A stretch of 64,000 nt of DNA from Longispora albida DSM 44784 (GCF_000379825.1 NZ_KB903836.1:186599-250598); one strand, 5' to 3'; numbered from the stretch's first letter, positions 50,913 to 59,360 are shown. Translations and numbers: made by a program. Notes: generated from the letters alone by a model not told the origin.

Positions 50913-51440
50913 GTGTCCGTTCCGGTTCTCCGCGAAGCGCCAGCGCCTCCCTCGTTCGCAGTGCGGAGCGGGCTCTGGCTGTTCGCCCGCCATCTTTTCA
51001 CCGTCATGGTCACGGTCGCGGTCGTGATGGCAGTGTGGGCTGTCGTCTCCGCGCCATTCGTGATGGTCTTCATCGTCGACAAGTCGTTCTCCGCCTCAGG
51101 TTATGCGGGAGCGGCCCTCTGGGTGGCTGGTGTCGTGGGCGTGGCGACTCTGGCGATCACGCCGATCGCGCTGGTGCTGGAGAGGCTGGTCCTCCGGGGC
51201 GGTCGAGTGTGGACGGTGGCAGGGGTGCTCCTGCCGGTCGTCCTGGGCGTGGCGATAGCCGGGGGTGTCGTCGCCATGTTCAAGCTCACCGGGTCACCCG
51301 GGGCTTACAAGGCCGTCGGTATCACGGCCTTCCTCATGCTTCTCCTCGTGATCTACTGGCCGGTGCTGTGGGCGCTCAACCTCGCCAGCTTTGTCCTGCG
51401 CCGGATCCGCCACGCCTACCAGGTCCGCCGCCGCCCGTGA
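50913..51440 (+). CDS. Hypothetical four-segment membrane protein
   Basis: The 175-residue protein has hydrophobic segments at HLFTVMVTVAVVMAVWAVVSAPFVMVFIV, GAALWVAGVVGVATLAITPIALVL, VAGVLLPVVLGVAIAGGVVAMF and ITAFLMLLLVIYWPVLWALNL, with a basic tail. AAGGAGG lies 6-7 bases before GTG 50913, an excellent site that fixes the start. No family recognised. Confidence 0.7.
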   Translation: MSVPVLREAPAPPSFAVRSGLWLFARHLFTVMVTVAVVMAVWAVVSAPFVMVFIVDKSFSASGYAGAALWVAGVVGVATLAITPIALVLERLVLRGGRVWTVAGVLLPVVLGVAIAGGVVAMFKLTGSPGAYKAVGITAFLMLLLVIYWPVLWALNLASFVLRRIRHAYQVRRRP

Positions 51441-51528
51441 CCGCCGGTGCGTAATCGGATTGACGCCGCTGCCCCGGCTCCGCATGCTGACCGCCGATCT
51501 TGTTTGCCGGATGACGGGGTGCCCGGAC

Positions 51529-51972
51529 ATGGACTTTGCTCTTTTCGACCAAGGCACTGCGACCAGCTCGGACTATGAGGCGATCACCGGGATGCTGTCC
51601 CGCGTCTATGCCGCCGACCAGCCCGGGAGCACGCCGGCCGCCGTGGCCGCGACAATCGCGTTCCTGACCGAGGCCGATCCTGCGGCCTCGGGCGCTTGGA
51701 CCTTCTGGCTGGCCCGCGACGACTCCGGCGAACTGGCGGGCATCGGACGCGTTTCCCTGCCGGAGCAGGAGAACACCGACACAGCGATCGTTTTCCTGGA
51801 GGTCGATCCCAGCCGCCGCCGCCAGGGCATCGGTACCGCCTTCCTGCGGGCGGTGCTGCCGTCGGTGCGGGCGGCCGGCCGGACACGCGTCCTGGCACGG
51901 AACGTCACCATCGCCGGGGACGGCGAGCGGTTCGCCGAGGGGTGGGAGCCAGGTGCACCATCCGAGGCCTGA
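51529..51972 (+). pseudogene. N-terminal half of a split tandem-GNAT acetyltransferase
   Basis: The 147-residue product is a GNAT domain (AITGMLSRVYAAD; WTFWLARDDSGELAGIGRVSL; VFLEVDPSRRRQGIGTAFLRAVLPSVRA). It ends abruptly after GERFAEG with WEPGAPSEA and a stop. Double-GNAT relatives continue directly into the sequence found in the next frame (GARCTIRGLMQTLDI). Loss of one base near 51940-51950 would explain the break. It may still be translated as a separate protein, since the next ATG overlaps its stop in TGATG. ATG 51511 is an alternative start. Confidence 0.65.
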
Positions 51973-52541
51973 TGCAGACGCTGGACATCCCTGCCGCCGA
52001 TCCGGCGCTGTGGGAGGTTCCCGCGCCGGCCGGCTACCGGGTCGAGAGCTGGAACGCGGCAGTACCAGAGGAGTTCCTCGTCTCCTACGCCGAGGCGCGC
52101 ACGGCCATCGCCGACGCTCCCTCCCAGGAACACGAGTGGGAGCACATGGCCTGGACGCCCGCGCGGGTCCGTGAGGAGGAAGCCGCGTTCGCCGCGTCCG
52201 GACAGGACTACCGGCAGGCCGTCGCCATCTGCGAGGCGAGCGGGGAGGTCGCCGGCCTCACGGAAGCCGTCGTCCATCCCGCCGAGCCCGAGCACGCTCA
52301 GCAGATGGACACCGCCGTGCGGGAGACCCACCGGGGCCACGGGCTCGGCCGGGCGATCAAGGCCGAGCTGATGCGCAGCCTGGTCGCCGAGCGGCCAGCC
52401 GTGCGTCAGGTGACGACGACAACCGCGTCGGACAACGTGCACATGATCGCCGTGAACCACGCTCTCGGCTACACCGACACCCGCGGCCTGGCCTACTTCG
52501 AGGCGACCGTGGAGGAACTGGCCGCACGGCTGGGCGGTTGA
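51972..52541 (+). CDS. C-terminal half of a split tandem-GNAT acetyltransferase
   Basis: The 189-residue product reads MQTLDIPAADPALWEVPAPAGY, YAEARTAIADAPSQ, VAICEASGEVAGLTEAVVHP and TAVRETHRGHGLGRAIKAELMRSLVAE, then NVHMIAVNHALGYTDTRG. This is the second domain of double-GNAT proteins related to mycothiol-synthase-like acetyltransferases. It begins one base inside the stop codon of the N-terminal half. The frame continues without stop upstream of its ATG for more than 250 bases, as expected after a frameshift. Confidence 0.75.
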   Translation: MQTLDIPAADPALWEVPAPAGYRVESWNAAVPEEFLVSYAEARTAIADAPSQEHEWEHMAWTPARVREEEAAFAASGQDYRQAVAICEASGEVAGLTEAVVHPAEPEHAQQMDTAVRETHRGHGLGRAIKAELMRSLVAERPAVRQVTTTTASDNVHMIAVNHALGYTDTRGLAYFEATVEELAARLGG

Positions 52542-52572
52542 GCTGCCCGCGCCGGTCCTGGATACGCGGGTA

Positions 52573-53301
52573 TCACTTCAGGTGCCTGGCGAAGAAGCGG
52601 GTCGCGTCGTCCGCCTCGAACTGCGGGACGCCCGTGTGGCCGCCCAGGTTGGCGTGCAGTGTCTTCTCCGTGGAACCGAGGGCGCCGAACAGGTCCAGGG
52701 CCATCTGCCGGTCGTTGCCCTCGTCGTCCCACTGCAGCAGGACCAGGAGTGGGATGGTGACCTGCCGGGCCTCCTCGAACACGGCTCTGGGTACGTAACT
52801 CCCGGCGAACAGGAGGGCGGCCGCGATGCGCGGGTCGGCGGCCGCCAGCCGGACGCCGATGGAGATCACCCCGCCCGAGTACCCGGCGGGGCCTGTGATC
52901 CCTGGCAGCGACAGGAGAGCGTCCAGAGCGGACTGCCATTCCGGTACCGCCTGGTCGAGCAGCGGGAGAACGAGCCGGTCGACGATCTCGCCGGTCACCG
53001 GCTCGCCGGCGCGGAGCGCGTTGTGCAGTGCGGCGCGGGCCTCCTCGGCGGCGCCGGAACGGGGCCGGTCACCGGCCCAGGGGAGTTCGATGGTGGCTGC
53101 GGCGAAGCCCTCCGTGACGGAGTGCCGGGCCCGGGCCGCCAGCCGGGGGTACATCCTGCGCAGCCCGCCGGGGTGGCCGAGGAGGATCAGCGGGGCCGGC
53201 GCGGACGCGGATCCGGCTGTCCACAGGATGCCGGGGACGCCGTCAAGGGTGAACTCGCGTTCGAGTACGCCGTCGAGGTGTTGTCCGGAAGTGAAGCGCA
53301 T
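52573..53301 (-). CDS. Alpha/beta hydrolase (dienelactone-hydrolase-like)
   Basis: The 242-residue protein has PLILLGHPGGLRRMYPRL (oxyanion region), a nucleophile elbow GPAGYSGGVISIG (Ser in GYSGG), LLVLLQWDDEGNDRQMALDLF (acid) and LGGHTGVPQF (His). It resembles DLH-type esterases of unknown substrate. It is 45 bases from the small coupled ORF upstream on the same strand. Confidence 0.83.
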   Translation of the reverse strand: MRFTSGQHLDGVLEREFTLDGVPGILWTAGSASAPAPLILLGHPGGLRRMYPRLAARARHSVTEGFAAATIELPWAGDRPRSGAAEEARAALHNALRAGEPVTGEIVDRLVLPLLDQAVPEWQSALDALLSLPGITGPAGYSGGVISIGVRLAAADPRIAAALLFAGSYVPRAVFEEARQVTIPLLVLLQWDDEGNDRQMALDLFGALGSTEKTLHANLGGHTGVPQFEADDATRFFARHLK

Positions 53302-53337
53302 GGTCGTGCCTTTCGGGAGTGCTCCTGAACGGCGCTC

Positions 53338-53357
53338 CCGGGCGGCCTATCGCCCGG
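53338..53357 (-). terminator. Hairpin at the stop of the small ORF
   Basis: CCGGGCG-gcctat-CGCCCGG forms a 7-bp stem that contains the stop codon of the 43-residue ORF. It could end the kinase/small-ORF transcript before the hydrolase gene. No T run. Confidence 0.4.
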
Positions 53358-53478
53358 CCGTGACCCCGGAGGGGAGCACCCACGTCGATACGTTCACGGG
53401 TACCACCTCCTCGTTGTCCAGCACGGCTTCCGGCAACGTAGCAGCAGCCGGGTGGCGGGCAAACAGGTTTATCGTCAT
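53347..53478 (-). CDS. 43-residue ORF coupled to P-loop kinase
   Basis: The ATG at 53478 overlaps the kinase stop codon (ATGA), implying coupled translation. The product (TINLFARHPAAATLPEAVLD, then EEVVPVNVSTWVLPSG) has no signal peptide or known motif and uses several codons rare in this genome (ATA, TTT, TTG). It could be a small partner protein, a truncated gene or a chance frame. Coupling and a hairpin at its end are the support. Confidence 0.4.
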   Translation of the reverse strand: MTINLFARHPAAATLPEAVLDNEEVVPVNVSTWVLPSGVTAGR

Positions 53479-53960
53479 GACTGCAGGTAGGCGAGGATCT
53501 CTGGCAGCGGGTCGGTGCCGGAGGTGTCCACGGTGAGCCGGGGGCCGGTCCACGGCTCGTAGGGGAGTGCCTGCACCTCGGCCCAGGTCGGCGGCGTGTG
53601 GCCGGTCAGGTCCGGTAGGCGCTGCTCGACGCGGCGGCGGAGCGCGGCCGGGTCGGCGCAGACCACCTCGACGAACCGCGCTGCCGCGCCATGCTCGGCC
53701 GCCAGCGCTGGCCAGCCCGAGCGGGAGACCGCGACCGGGTGGACGGCGTCCACGATGACGGTGCCGCCGAGCGCGAGCTGGGCGGCGGCCAGCTCGGCGG
53801 CCACCGCGTAGCCGGCGGTCCCGACCGGGCGGGCACCCGAGCGGCCGATGGCGGCCTCGATCGCGTCGACCCGCAGCCAGGTCGCAGCCATCCGCCGGGC
53901 GAGCTCACGGCTCACAGTTGTCTTCCCGCTTCCTGGCAGGCCACCGAACACGATCAGCAT
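53475..53960 (-). CDS. P-loop nucleoside/small-molecule kinase
   Basis: The 161-residue AAA_33-type kinase has Walker A in LIVFGGLPGSGKTTVSRELA, an acidic VDAIEAAI, GGTVIVDAVHPVAVSR (Walker B) and an arginine-rich lid ADPAALRRRVEQRL. It resembles gluconate/chloramphenicol-phosphotransferase-like kinases. Substrate unknown. ATG 53960 is used; similarity starts there. Coupled to the 43-residue ORF. Confidence 0.85.
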   Translation of the reverse strand: MLIVFGGLPGSGKTTVSRELARRMAATWLRVDAIEAAIGRSGARPVGTAGYAVAAELAAAQLALGGTVIVDAVHPVAVSRSGWPALAAEHGAAARFVEVVCADPAALRRRVEQRLPDLTGHTPPTWAEVQALPYEPWTGPRLTVDTSGTDPLPEILAYLQS

Positions 53961-54028
53961 GGGCTCAGTCTGCCCTGCCGCCACACGTGCCTGTCCGCAA
54001 GCTCCTCCGGGACTGCGCGTGAACGAGG

Positions 54029-54748
54029 TCAGGGGTGCTGTCGCGCGTGCGCGATGGCTGATGGGGCCAGCCGCCCGACGATCGCCGGGGCCTCGTGGAT
54101 CAGGGCACGGTCGCCGATCGCCTCGACCATGAACTGGGCGTAGTCGACGCGCCGGGTCAGGTTGCTGGCCAGCACCGGGTCGCCCACGTGCCTGCTCCAC
54201 ACCGGCAGTCCCTGGCTTTCGCCTTCCTCCAGGTCGCTGCCGCGCACCACAGTCCATTGTGTACTGCTGGCGAAGATCCGGCGGCAGGCTTCCACCTGGT
54301 CGTCGATGTCCACGAAACGGGCGAGCTTGGCCAGCCGCCCGAACACGGCCGCGTACAGCCGGAACGAGCGGGTGTAGACGTCCAGCCCGTCGCGGGTGAT
54401 GTGCCAGCCGCAGGAGAACACCAGCCGGGCTCCGGGCTCGGCGTGGTCGAGGACAGCCTGGGCCGTACCGGTGGCGTAGTGGTTCATGCCCCACGGCACC
54501 AGAACTGTGAGCACGGCATCGCAGCCCCGCACGGCTCGCGCGATGACGGCCGGGTCGCTGGTCGGCCCGGGGATCACGGTCAGCAGCCCGGCGAAGTCCG
54601 CCAGCTTGCCAGTGCTCTTCTCACGGCACACGCCGACGACCTCGTACCCGCGGTCGAGCGCGTGCCGCACCATGTACCGCCCGAGTTTGCCGGACGCGCC
54701 GACGACGCACACCCGCTTGCCTGTTCCGGACTTGCCGATCGGTTCCAC
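54029..54748 (-). CDS. NAD(P)-binding NmrA-like protein
   Basis: The 239-residue atypical SDR begins EPIGKSGTGKRVCVVGASGKLGRYMVRHAL (GxxGxxG) and has GVCREKSTG, GCDAVLTVLVPWG and STQWTVVRGSDLEEG. No YxxxK catalytic pair is evident, so it may be a redox sensor or an isomerase-like enzyme. GTG 54748 has GAGGAGG 6 bases upstream, which fixes the start. Confidence 0.83.
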   Translation of the reverse strand: MEPIGKSGTGKRVCVVGASGKLGRYMVRHALDRGYEVVGVCREKSTGKLADFAGLLTVIPGPTSDPAVIARAVRGCDAVLTVLVPWGMNHYATGTAQAVLDHAEPGARLVFSCGWHITRDGLDVYTRSFRLYAAVFGRLAKLARFVDIDDQVEACRRIFASSTQWTVVRGSDLEEGESQGLPVWSRHVGDPVLASNLTRRVDYAQFMVEAIGDRALIHEAPAIVGRLAPSAIAHARQHP

Positions 54749-54869
54749 AGTGGCCTCCTCGCGCCGCGCCCAGCTCGGCTTACCCTGCAAAACTAAGCGA
54801 CCCCGCAGCCGGGCGGCATGACATACTGCTCGGGTTCCTGCCGGAGGATGGAAGAAGTGAGGTGACGCT

Positions 54870-54914
54870 GTGGACGCCATGACTGTCCGCCTGGGCGTCG
54901 CCGCCTGCCGCTGA
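54870..54914 (+). CDS. Possible 14-residue leader peptide
   Basis: GTG 54870, with GAGGTGA 5 bases upstream, opens a 14-codon frame ending VRLGVAACR and TGA. Short actinobacterial leader peptides with a cysteine near the end (often ...CR) precede genes controlled by ribosome-mediated attenuation. It lies 75 bases before the aldo-keto reductase, with a small hairpin and T-rich tract between. The size makes the call tentative. Confidence 0.4.
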   Translation: MDAMTVRLGVAACR

Positions 54915-54944
54915 CCGTCGTGTCGCGGCATCGCCGTTCGCGCC

Positions 54945-54969
54945 CGGGCTCAAGCCCGTTGAATTCTTT
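54945..54969 (+). promoter_or_regulatory. Possible attenuator hairpin before aldo/keto reductase
   Basis: CGGGCT-ca-AGCCCG forms a short stem, followed by TTGAATTCTTT. It lies between the possible leader peptide (stop at 54914) and the reductase ATG at 54990, the position expected of an attenuator terminator. Confidence 0.4.
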
Positions 54970-54989
54970 GCGCGAAAGGCAACTCCTGG

Positions 54990-55886
54990 ATGAACCAGCA
55001 AGCAAGCACTGCCATGCCAGCGATGGAGTCCGCAGGTGTCGTCCTGCTCGGCGGCGACCTGCCGGTACGACGGCTCGGGTACGGCACGATGCGACTGACC
55101 GGGCCCGGTTTCTGGGGGCCGCCGGCCGACCGTGACGAGGCAGTCCGGGTACTGCGCCGGGCTGTCGAGTGCGGCGTCACCCTGATCGACACCGCCGACT
55201 CCTACGGGCCGCACATCGCCGAGGAACTGGTCGCCGAGGCGCTGTACCCGTACCCGCCGGACCTCGTCATCTCCACCAAGGGCGGCTACACCCGCCAGGG
55301 CCCGGACCAGTGGCGGCCCCTCGGGCGGCCGGAGTACCTGCGCCAGTGCGTCGAGCTGAGCCTGCGCCGGCTCAGGCTGGACCGCATCGACCTCTACCAC
55401 CTGCACCGGATCGACCCCGCCGTACCGCTGGCCGACCAGCTCGGCGCGCTGGCCGAGCTCCAGTCGGAAGGCAAGATCGGCCACATCGGCCTGTCCGAGG
55501 CCGGCGTCAGCGAGATCCGGGCGGCCCGGCAGCTGGTCGAGGTGGCCGCCGTCCAGAACATCTACAGCCTCACCCGGCAGCGGATGCGCGACACCCTGGA
55601 GTACTGCACGGCCGAGGGCATCGCCTTCGTGCCGTACTTCCCGCTCGGCAAGGGGGAGCTGGCGCGGCCCGACGGGCTCCTGGCGGCCGTGGCCGGCGAG
55701 CTCAGGGCCACACCGGCGCAGGTGGCACTGGCGTGGCTGCTGCACCTGTCGCCGCTGGTCGTGCCCATCCCGGGTACATCAAGGGTGTCTCACCTGGAAG
55801 AGAATCTCCGGGCGCCGGCGGTCAGCCTCACCGCCGGGCAGGTAGCGGCGCTCACGGCCGCGTGGACCGACCACCCGGTCTCGTAG
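54990..55886 (+). CDS. Aldo/keto reductase
   Basis: The 298-residue protein shows LPVRRLGYGTMRLTGPGFWG, VTLIDTADSYGPHIAEELV (Asp, Tyr), LVISTKGGYTRQGP (Lys), DLYHLHRIDPAVPLADQ (His) and VPIPGTSRVSHLEENL, the complete AKR motif set of the YdbC/IolS-like type. It uses NADPH; substrate unknown. It is similar in layout to the AKR at 30363 and ends at a strong terminator. Confidence 0.9.
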   Translation: MNQQASTAMPAMESAGVVLLGGDLPVRRLGYGTMRLTGPGFWGPPADRDEAVRVLRRAVECGVTLIDTADSYGPHIAEELVAEALYPYPPDLVISTKGGYTRQGPDQWRPLGRPEYLRQCVELSLRRLRLDRIDLYHLHRIDPAVPLADQLGALAELQSEGKIGHIGLSEAGVSEIRAARQLVEVAAVQNIYSLTRQRMRDTLEYCTAEGIAFVPYFPLGKGELARPDGLLAAVAGELRATPAQVALAWLLHLSPLVVPIPGTSRVSHLEENLRAPAVSLTAGQVAALTAAWTDHPVS

Positions 55887-55892
55887 GGATGT

Positions 55893-55923
55893 CAGGCCCG
55901 GCGGGTTGTCCCCGCCGGGCCTG
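55893..55923 (+). terminator. Terminator after aldo/keto reductase
   Basis: CAGGCCCGGCGGG, a 5-base loop and CCCGCCGGGCCTG form a perfect 13-bp stem 7 bases after the stop. No T run follows. Confidence 0.75.
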
Positions 55924-55936
55924 GCCAGGCTGACTA

Positions 55937-55987
55937 AGGGTGAACCCTGAGGGGGTTGCAGGGAGTTCCCTGACACCGAAATCGGTG
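55937..55987. promoter_or_regulatory. Three successive dyads before the ABC transporter operon
   Basis: AGGGT-ga-ACCCT (55937-55948), CAGGGA-gt-TCCCTG (55959-55972) and CACCGA-aa-TCGGTG (55974-55987) are perfect inverted repeats, each with a 2-base centre. They lie 50-100 bases ahead of the ABC ATPase start. The repeats look like response-regulator or repressor sites; the CAGGG arm could alternatively pair with CCCTG at 55988-55992. Confidence 0.55.
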
Positions 55988-56037
55988 CCCTGGTCATCCT
56001 CCGGGCTGACGAGTGGCGCACGGCACGGGCCGACGAT

Positions 56038-56808
56038 ATGCGCATGACTCGAAACGCAGTGATGACGTCGACCGCGGTGGCCGCGCGCGCCGATGAGGTC
56101 TGGAAGGTGTACGGCAGCGGCGAGGCCCAGGTGATCGCGCTCGGCGGGGTGAGCGTGAGCCTGGCCAGGGGTGAGTTCACCGCCATCATGGGGCCGTCCG
56201 GCTCCGGTAAGTCGACGTTGATGCACTGCCTGGCCGGGCTGGACACCGTGACCCGCGGCGAGGTGCACGTGGGCGACACCAAGGTCACCGGCATGTCGGA
56301 CCGGCAGCTTACGGCGCTCCGGCGGGACAAGGTCGGCTTCATCTTCCAGCAGTTCAACCTCCTGCCGACCCTGACGGCCGAGGAGAACATCCTGCTGCCG
56401 CTGTCGATCGCCGGGCGCAAGGCCGACCAGGCGTGGTTCGACACCGTGATCCGCACGGTCGGGCTCGCCGACCGGCTCAGGCACAAGCCGACCGAGCTGT
56501 CCGGCGGGCAGCAGCAGCGGGTGGCCTGCGCGCGGGCGCTGGTCGGGCGGCCCGAGGTCATCTTCGCCGACGAGCCGACCGGTAACCTCGACTCGCGGTC
56601 GGGTGCCGAGGTGCTCGGCTTCCTGCGGAACTCGGTGCGGCAGTACAACCAGACGATCGTCATGGTCACGCACGACCCGAACGCCGCGTCCTACGCCGAC
56701 CGGGTCGTCTTCCTCGCCGACGGTCACATCGCCGGCGAGCTGCGCAACCCGACCGCCGACGCGGTGCTCGACACCATGAAGCGGCTCGACGGGGCCGGTG
56801 CGCACTGA
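56038..56808 (+). CDS. LolD/MacB-type ABC transporter ATPase
   Basis: The 256-residue protein has Walker A IMGPSGSGKSTLMHCLAGL, Q-loop GFIFQQFNLLPTLTAEENI, signature LSGGQQQRVACARAL, Walker B VIFADEPTGNLDSRSG and switch TIVMVTHDPNAA. The DEPTGNLDS form marks the mechanotransmission class that pairs with FtsX-type permeases. ATG 56038 is used; ATG 56044 and 56062 are possible, and no good ribosome binding site is seen. Its stop overlaps the permease start (TGATG). Confidence 0.93.
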   Translation: MRMTRNAVMTSTAVAARADEVWKVYGSGEAQVIALGGVSVSLARGEFTAIMGPSGSGKSTLMHCLAGLDTVTRGEVHVGDTKVTGMSDRQLTALRRDKVGFIFQQFNLLPTLTAEENILLPLSIAGRKADQAWFDTVIRTVGLADRLRHKPTELSGGQQQRVACARALVGRPEVIFADEPTGNLDSRSGAEVLGFLRNSVRQYNQTIVMVTHDPNAASYADRVVFLADGHIAGELRNPTADAVLDTMKRLDGAGAH

Positions 56809-59348
56809 TGTTCAGAGCCGCGTGGAAGAGCCTGCTGTCCCGGAAGCTGCGGCTGCTGCTGTCGGGAATGGCTGTGGTACTCGGCGTGATGGCGGTGTCC
56901 AGCGCGCTGATCCTGACGAACTCGCTGAGCGCGTCCTTCGACTCGATGTTCCGCACGATCAACGCCAATGTGGACGTGCAGGTCACCGCCAAGCCGCTCG
57001 CCGAGAGCAACGGCGAGGACGAAGACAACGCGATGCCGCAGTATCTGAAGCCGGACGCGATCACCAGGGTCGCGGCGGTGCCCGGCGTGAAGACCGCCGT
57101 GGGGCAGGTCGACGCCAACGGGGCCCGGGTGGTGGCCAAGAACGGCAAGGTGATCGTCACGCAGGGCCCGCCGAGGCTCGGCACGGCGTGGCGGGACGGT
57201 GACGGCGTCGCCGAGCTGCGGACCGGCACCGGGCCGAAGAGCGACGACCAGGTCGCGATCAACGCGGTACTGGCCAAGGAGGGCCCGTTCAAGGTCGGCG
57301 ACACCATCGAGGTGCTGACCCTGGAACCGAAGAAGAAGTTCACGGTCAGCGGCATCTTCGGCCTGTCCGGCGGCCGGGACTCGGTCGGCGGCGAGACGAT
57401 CGTCGCGTTCACCGAGCCGGTCGCGCAGAAGCTGATGCTCGGCCAGCCCGGCGTGTACTCCTCGATCAGCGTGACGGCTGCCTCCGGCCAGACCCCGGCG
57501 CAGCTCAAGACGGCGATCGCCGCCGCGCTCGGCGACGGCTACGTGGTCAGGACCAGCGAGGAGGTCGCCAAGGCGCAGAGCGCGGACGTGCAGGAGTTCC
57601 TCAGCCTGTTCCAGAAGTTCCTGCTGGGCTTCGCCGGCATCACGCTGTTCGTCGGCATCTTCCTGATCCTCAACACGTTCTCGATCCTGATCGCCCAGCG
57701 CACCAGGGAACTGGCGCTGCTCCGCTCGCTCGGAGCCGGGCGGGGCCAGGTGATCCGGTCGGTGTTCTTCGAGGCGCTGATCGTCGGCGTGGTGTCGTCC
57801 ACACTGGGCCTGTTCGCCGGGTACGGCGTGGCGGCGCTGCTGAAGAGCCTGATGTTCAGCAACCTGTCGGAAGCCACCCTGTCGTTCACTCCGGCGGCCG
57901 TCATCGCCGCCTACGCGGTGGGCGTGCTGGTCACGCTGGTCGCCGCCGTCGTGCCGGCCATCCGGGCCTCGCGGGTCGCGCCGATCGCCGCGCTACGGGA
58001 CGCCGCGGCCACCGAGAAGTCGATGGTGAAGATCACGGTGGCCGGTGCGGTACTGCTCGCCGCCGGAGCCGGGGGCATCGCCTGGGCGCTGTTCGGCAGC
58101 CTCCCGGGCAGCACGATCTCGCTGGTGCTGATGCTCGGCGTGCTGCTGGTGTTCACCGGCGTCGCCCTGGTCACGCCGAGCGTGGCGCGGCCGATGGTCG
58201 GCGTGATCGGCCGGGCGTTCTCCTGGTCGCTGCCGGGCAAGCTGGGCAGGCGCAACTCGGCCCGCAACCCGCGGCGTACCGCGAACACCGCGGCGGCACT
58301 GATGATCGGCCTGGCCCTGATCACGGGGGTGAGCGTGCTGGCAGCCTCGCTGAACGCGAGCATGGAGGGCACGTTCAAGCGTGAGCTCAGTGCCGACCTG
58401 CTGATCATCCCGGACTCCGGTGACGCCACCTACGATCCCGAGGTCATCACCCGGATCAAGAACCTGCCGGGTGTGGACAAGGCGATCGGCCTGTACGGCG
58501 GGGTCACCGCCGACGTCACCGGCAAGCGGGTCTGGATGACGGGCCTCGACGTGGCCAGCGCGATCCCGATCCTGAACATCAAGGCGAAGGCTGGTGAGGT
58601 CCGCGCGCTCAAGCACAACGAGATGCTGATCAGCCAGCAGTTCGCCGACCTGCGCGGTCTCGGTACCGGGTCCTCGATCAAGCTGAAGACCGCGCGGGCC
58701 GGCGAGCAGACCTTCGTCGTGGCCGGCGTGTACGCCCCGCAGGAACTGTTCAGCGAGCCGCTGATCTCCGACACCGACGCCCGGGAGTACTTCCAGAGCC
58801 AGATGCCCGGCGTCGGCGCGGTCAAGCTCAAGCCGGGCGCGGACGAGAAGCAGATCCGCAAGGAGATCGAGGGCATGCTCGCCGGCTCGCCCGAGGTGGC
58901 CGTCGCCAGCCAGGCGGAGTTCGTCAAGCAGCAGTCCGGGCAGGTCGACACCGTGCTGAACATGCTGTACGCGCTGCTGGCCCTCGCCGTGATCATCGCG
59001 ATCATGGGCATCGTGAACACCCTCGCCCTGTCGGTGCTCGAACGGACCCGCGAGCTGGGCATGCTCCGCGCCGTCGGGCTCAGCCGGTGGTCGGCGATGC
59101 GCATGATCACAGTGGAGTCCGTGGTGATCTCGGTGTTCGGCGCGGTGCTGGGCCTGGCGGTCGGTACCGGGCTGGGTGTCGCGGTGGTCCGCGCGCTCAA
59201 GCACGAGGGCTTCGACGAGCTGGCCGTGCCGTGGACCCGGATGCTGGTCTTCCTCGGGCTGTCGGTCGTGGTCGGGCTGTTCGCGGCGATCCTGCCCGCG
59301 ATCCGCGCCGCCCGGGTCAACGTGCTCCAGGCCATCTCGTACGAGTAG
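56808..59348 (+). CDS. FtsX/MacB-like ABC transporter permease
   Basis: The 846-residue protein has one N-terminal helix (LLLSGMAVVLGVMAVSSALIL), a large extracellular domain, three helices around residues 265-395 (FAGITLFVGIFLILNTFSILIAQRTRELALLRSLGA), another helix pair, a second extracellular domain, and a C-terminal triple repeating the FtsX motif (AVIIAIMGIVNTLALSVLERTRELGMLRAVGLSR). This duplicated FtsX layout is common in actinobacterial putative ABC permeases. With the ATPase it forms a mechanotransmission or export system; substrate unknown. Confidence 0.92.
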   Translation: MFRAAWKSLLSRKLRLLLSGMAVVLGVMAVSSALILTNSLSASFDSMFRTINANVDVQVTAKPLAESNGEDEDNAMPQYLKPDAITRVAAVPGVKTAVGQVDANGARVVAKNGKVIVTQGPPRLGTAWRDGDGVAELRTGTGPKSDDQVAINAVLAKEGPFKVGDTIEVLTLEPKKKFTVSGIFGLSGGRDSVGGETIVAFTEPVAQKLMLGQPGVYSSISVTAASGQTPAQLKTAIAAALGDGYVVRTSEEVAKAQSADVQEFLSLFQKFLLGFAGITLFVGIFLILNTFSILIAQRTRELALLRSLGAGRGQVIRSVFFEALIVGVVSSTLGLFAGYGVAALLKSLMFSNLSEATLSFTPAAVIAAYAVGVLVTLVAAVVPAIRASRVAPIAALRDAAATEKSMVKITVAGAVLLAAGAGGIAWALFGSLPGSTISLVLMLGVLLVFTGVALVTPSVARPMVGVIGRAFSWSLPGKLGRRNSARNPRRTANTAAALMIGLALITGVSVLAASLNASMEGTFKRELSADLLIIPDSGDATYDPEVITRIKNLPGVDKAIGLYGGVTADVTGKRVWMTGLDVASAIPILNIKAKAGEVRALKHNEMLISQQFADLRGLGTGSSIKLKTARAGEQTFVVAGVYAPQELFSEPLISDTDAREYFQSQMPGVGAVKLKPGADEKQIRKEIEGMLAGSPEVAVASQAEFVKQQSGQVDTVLNMLYALLALAVIIAIMGIVNTLALSVLERTRELGMLRAVGLSRWSAMRMITVESVVISVFGAVLGLAVGTGLGVAVVRALKHEGFDELAVPWTRMLVFLGLSVVVGLFAAILPAIRAARVNVLQAISYE

Positions 59349-59360
59349 CCGGGAGACCTC

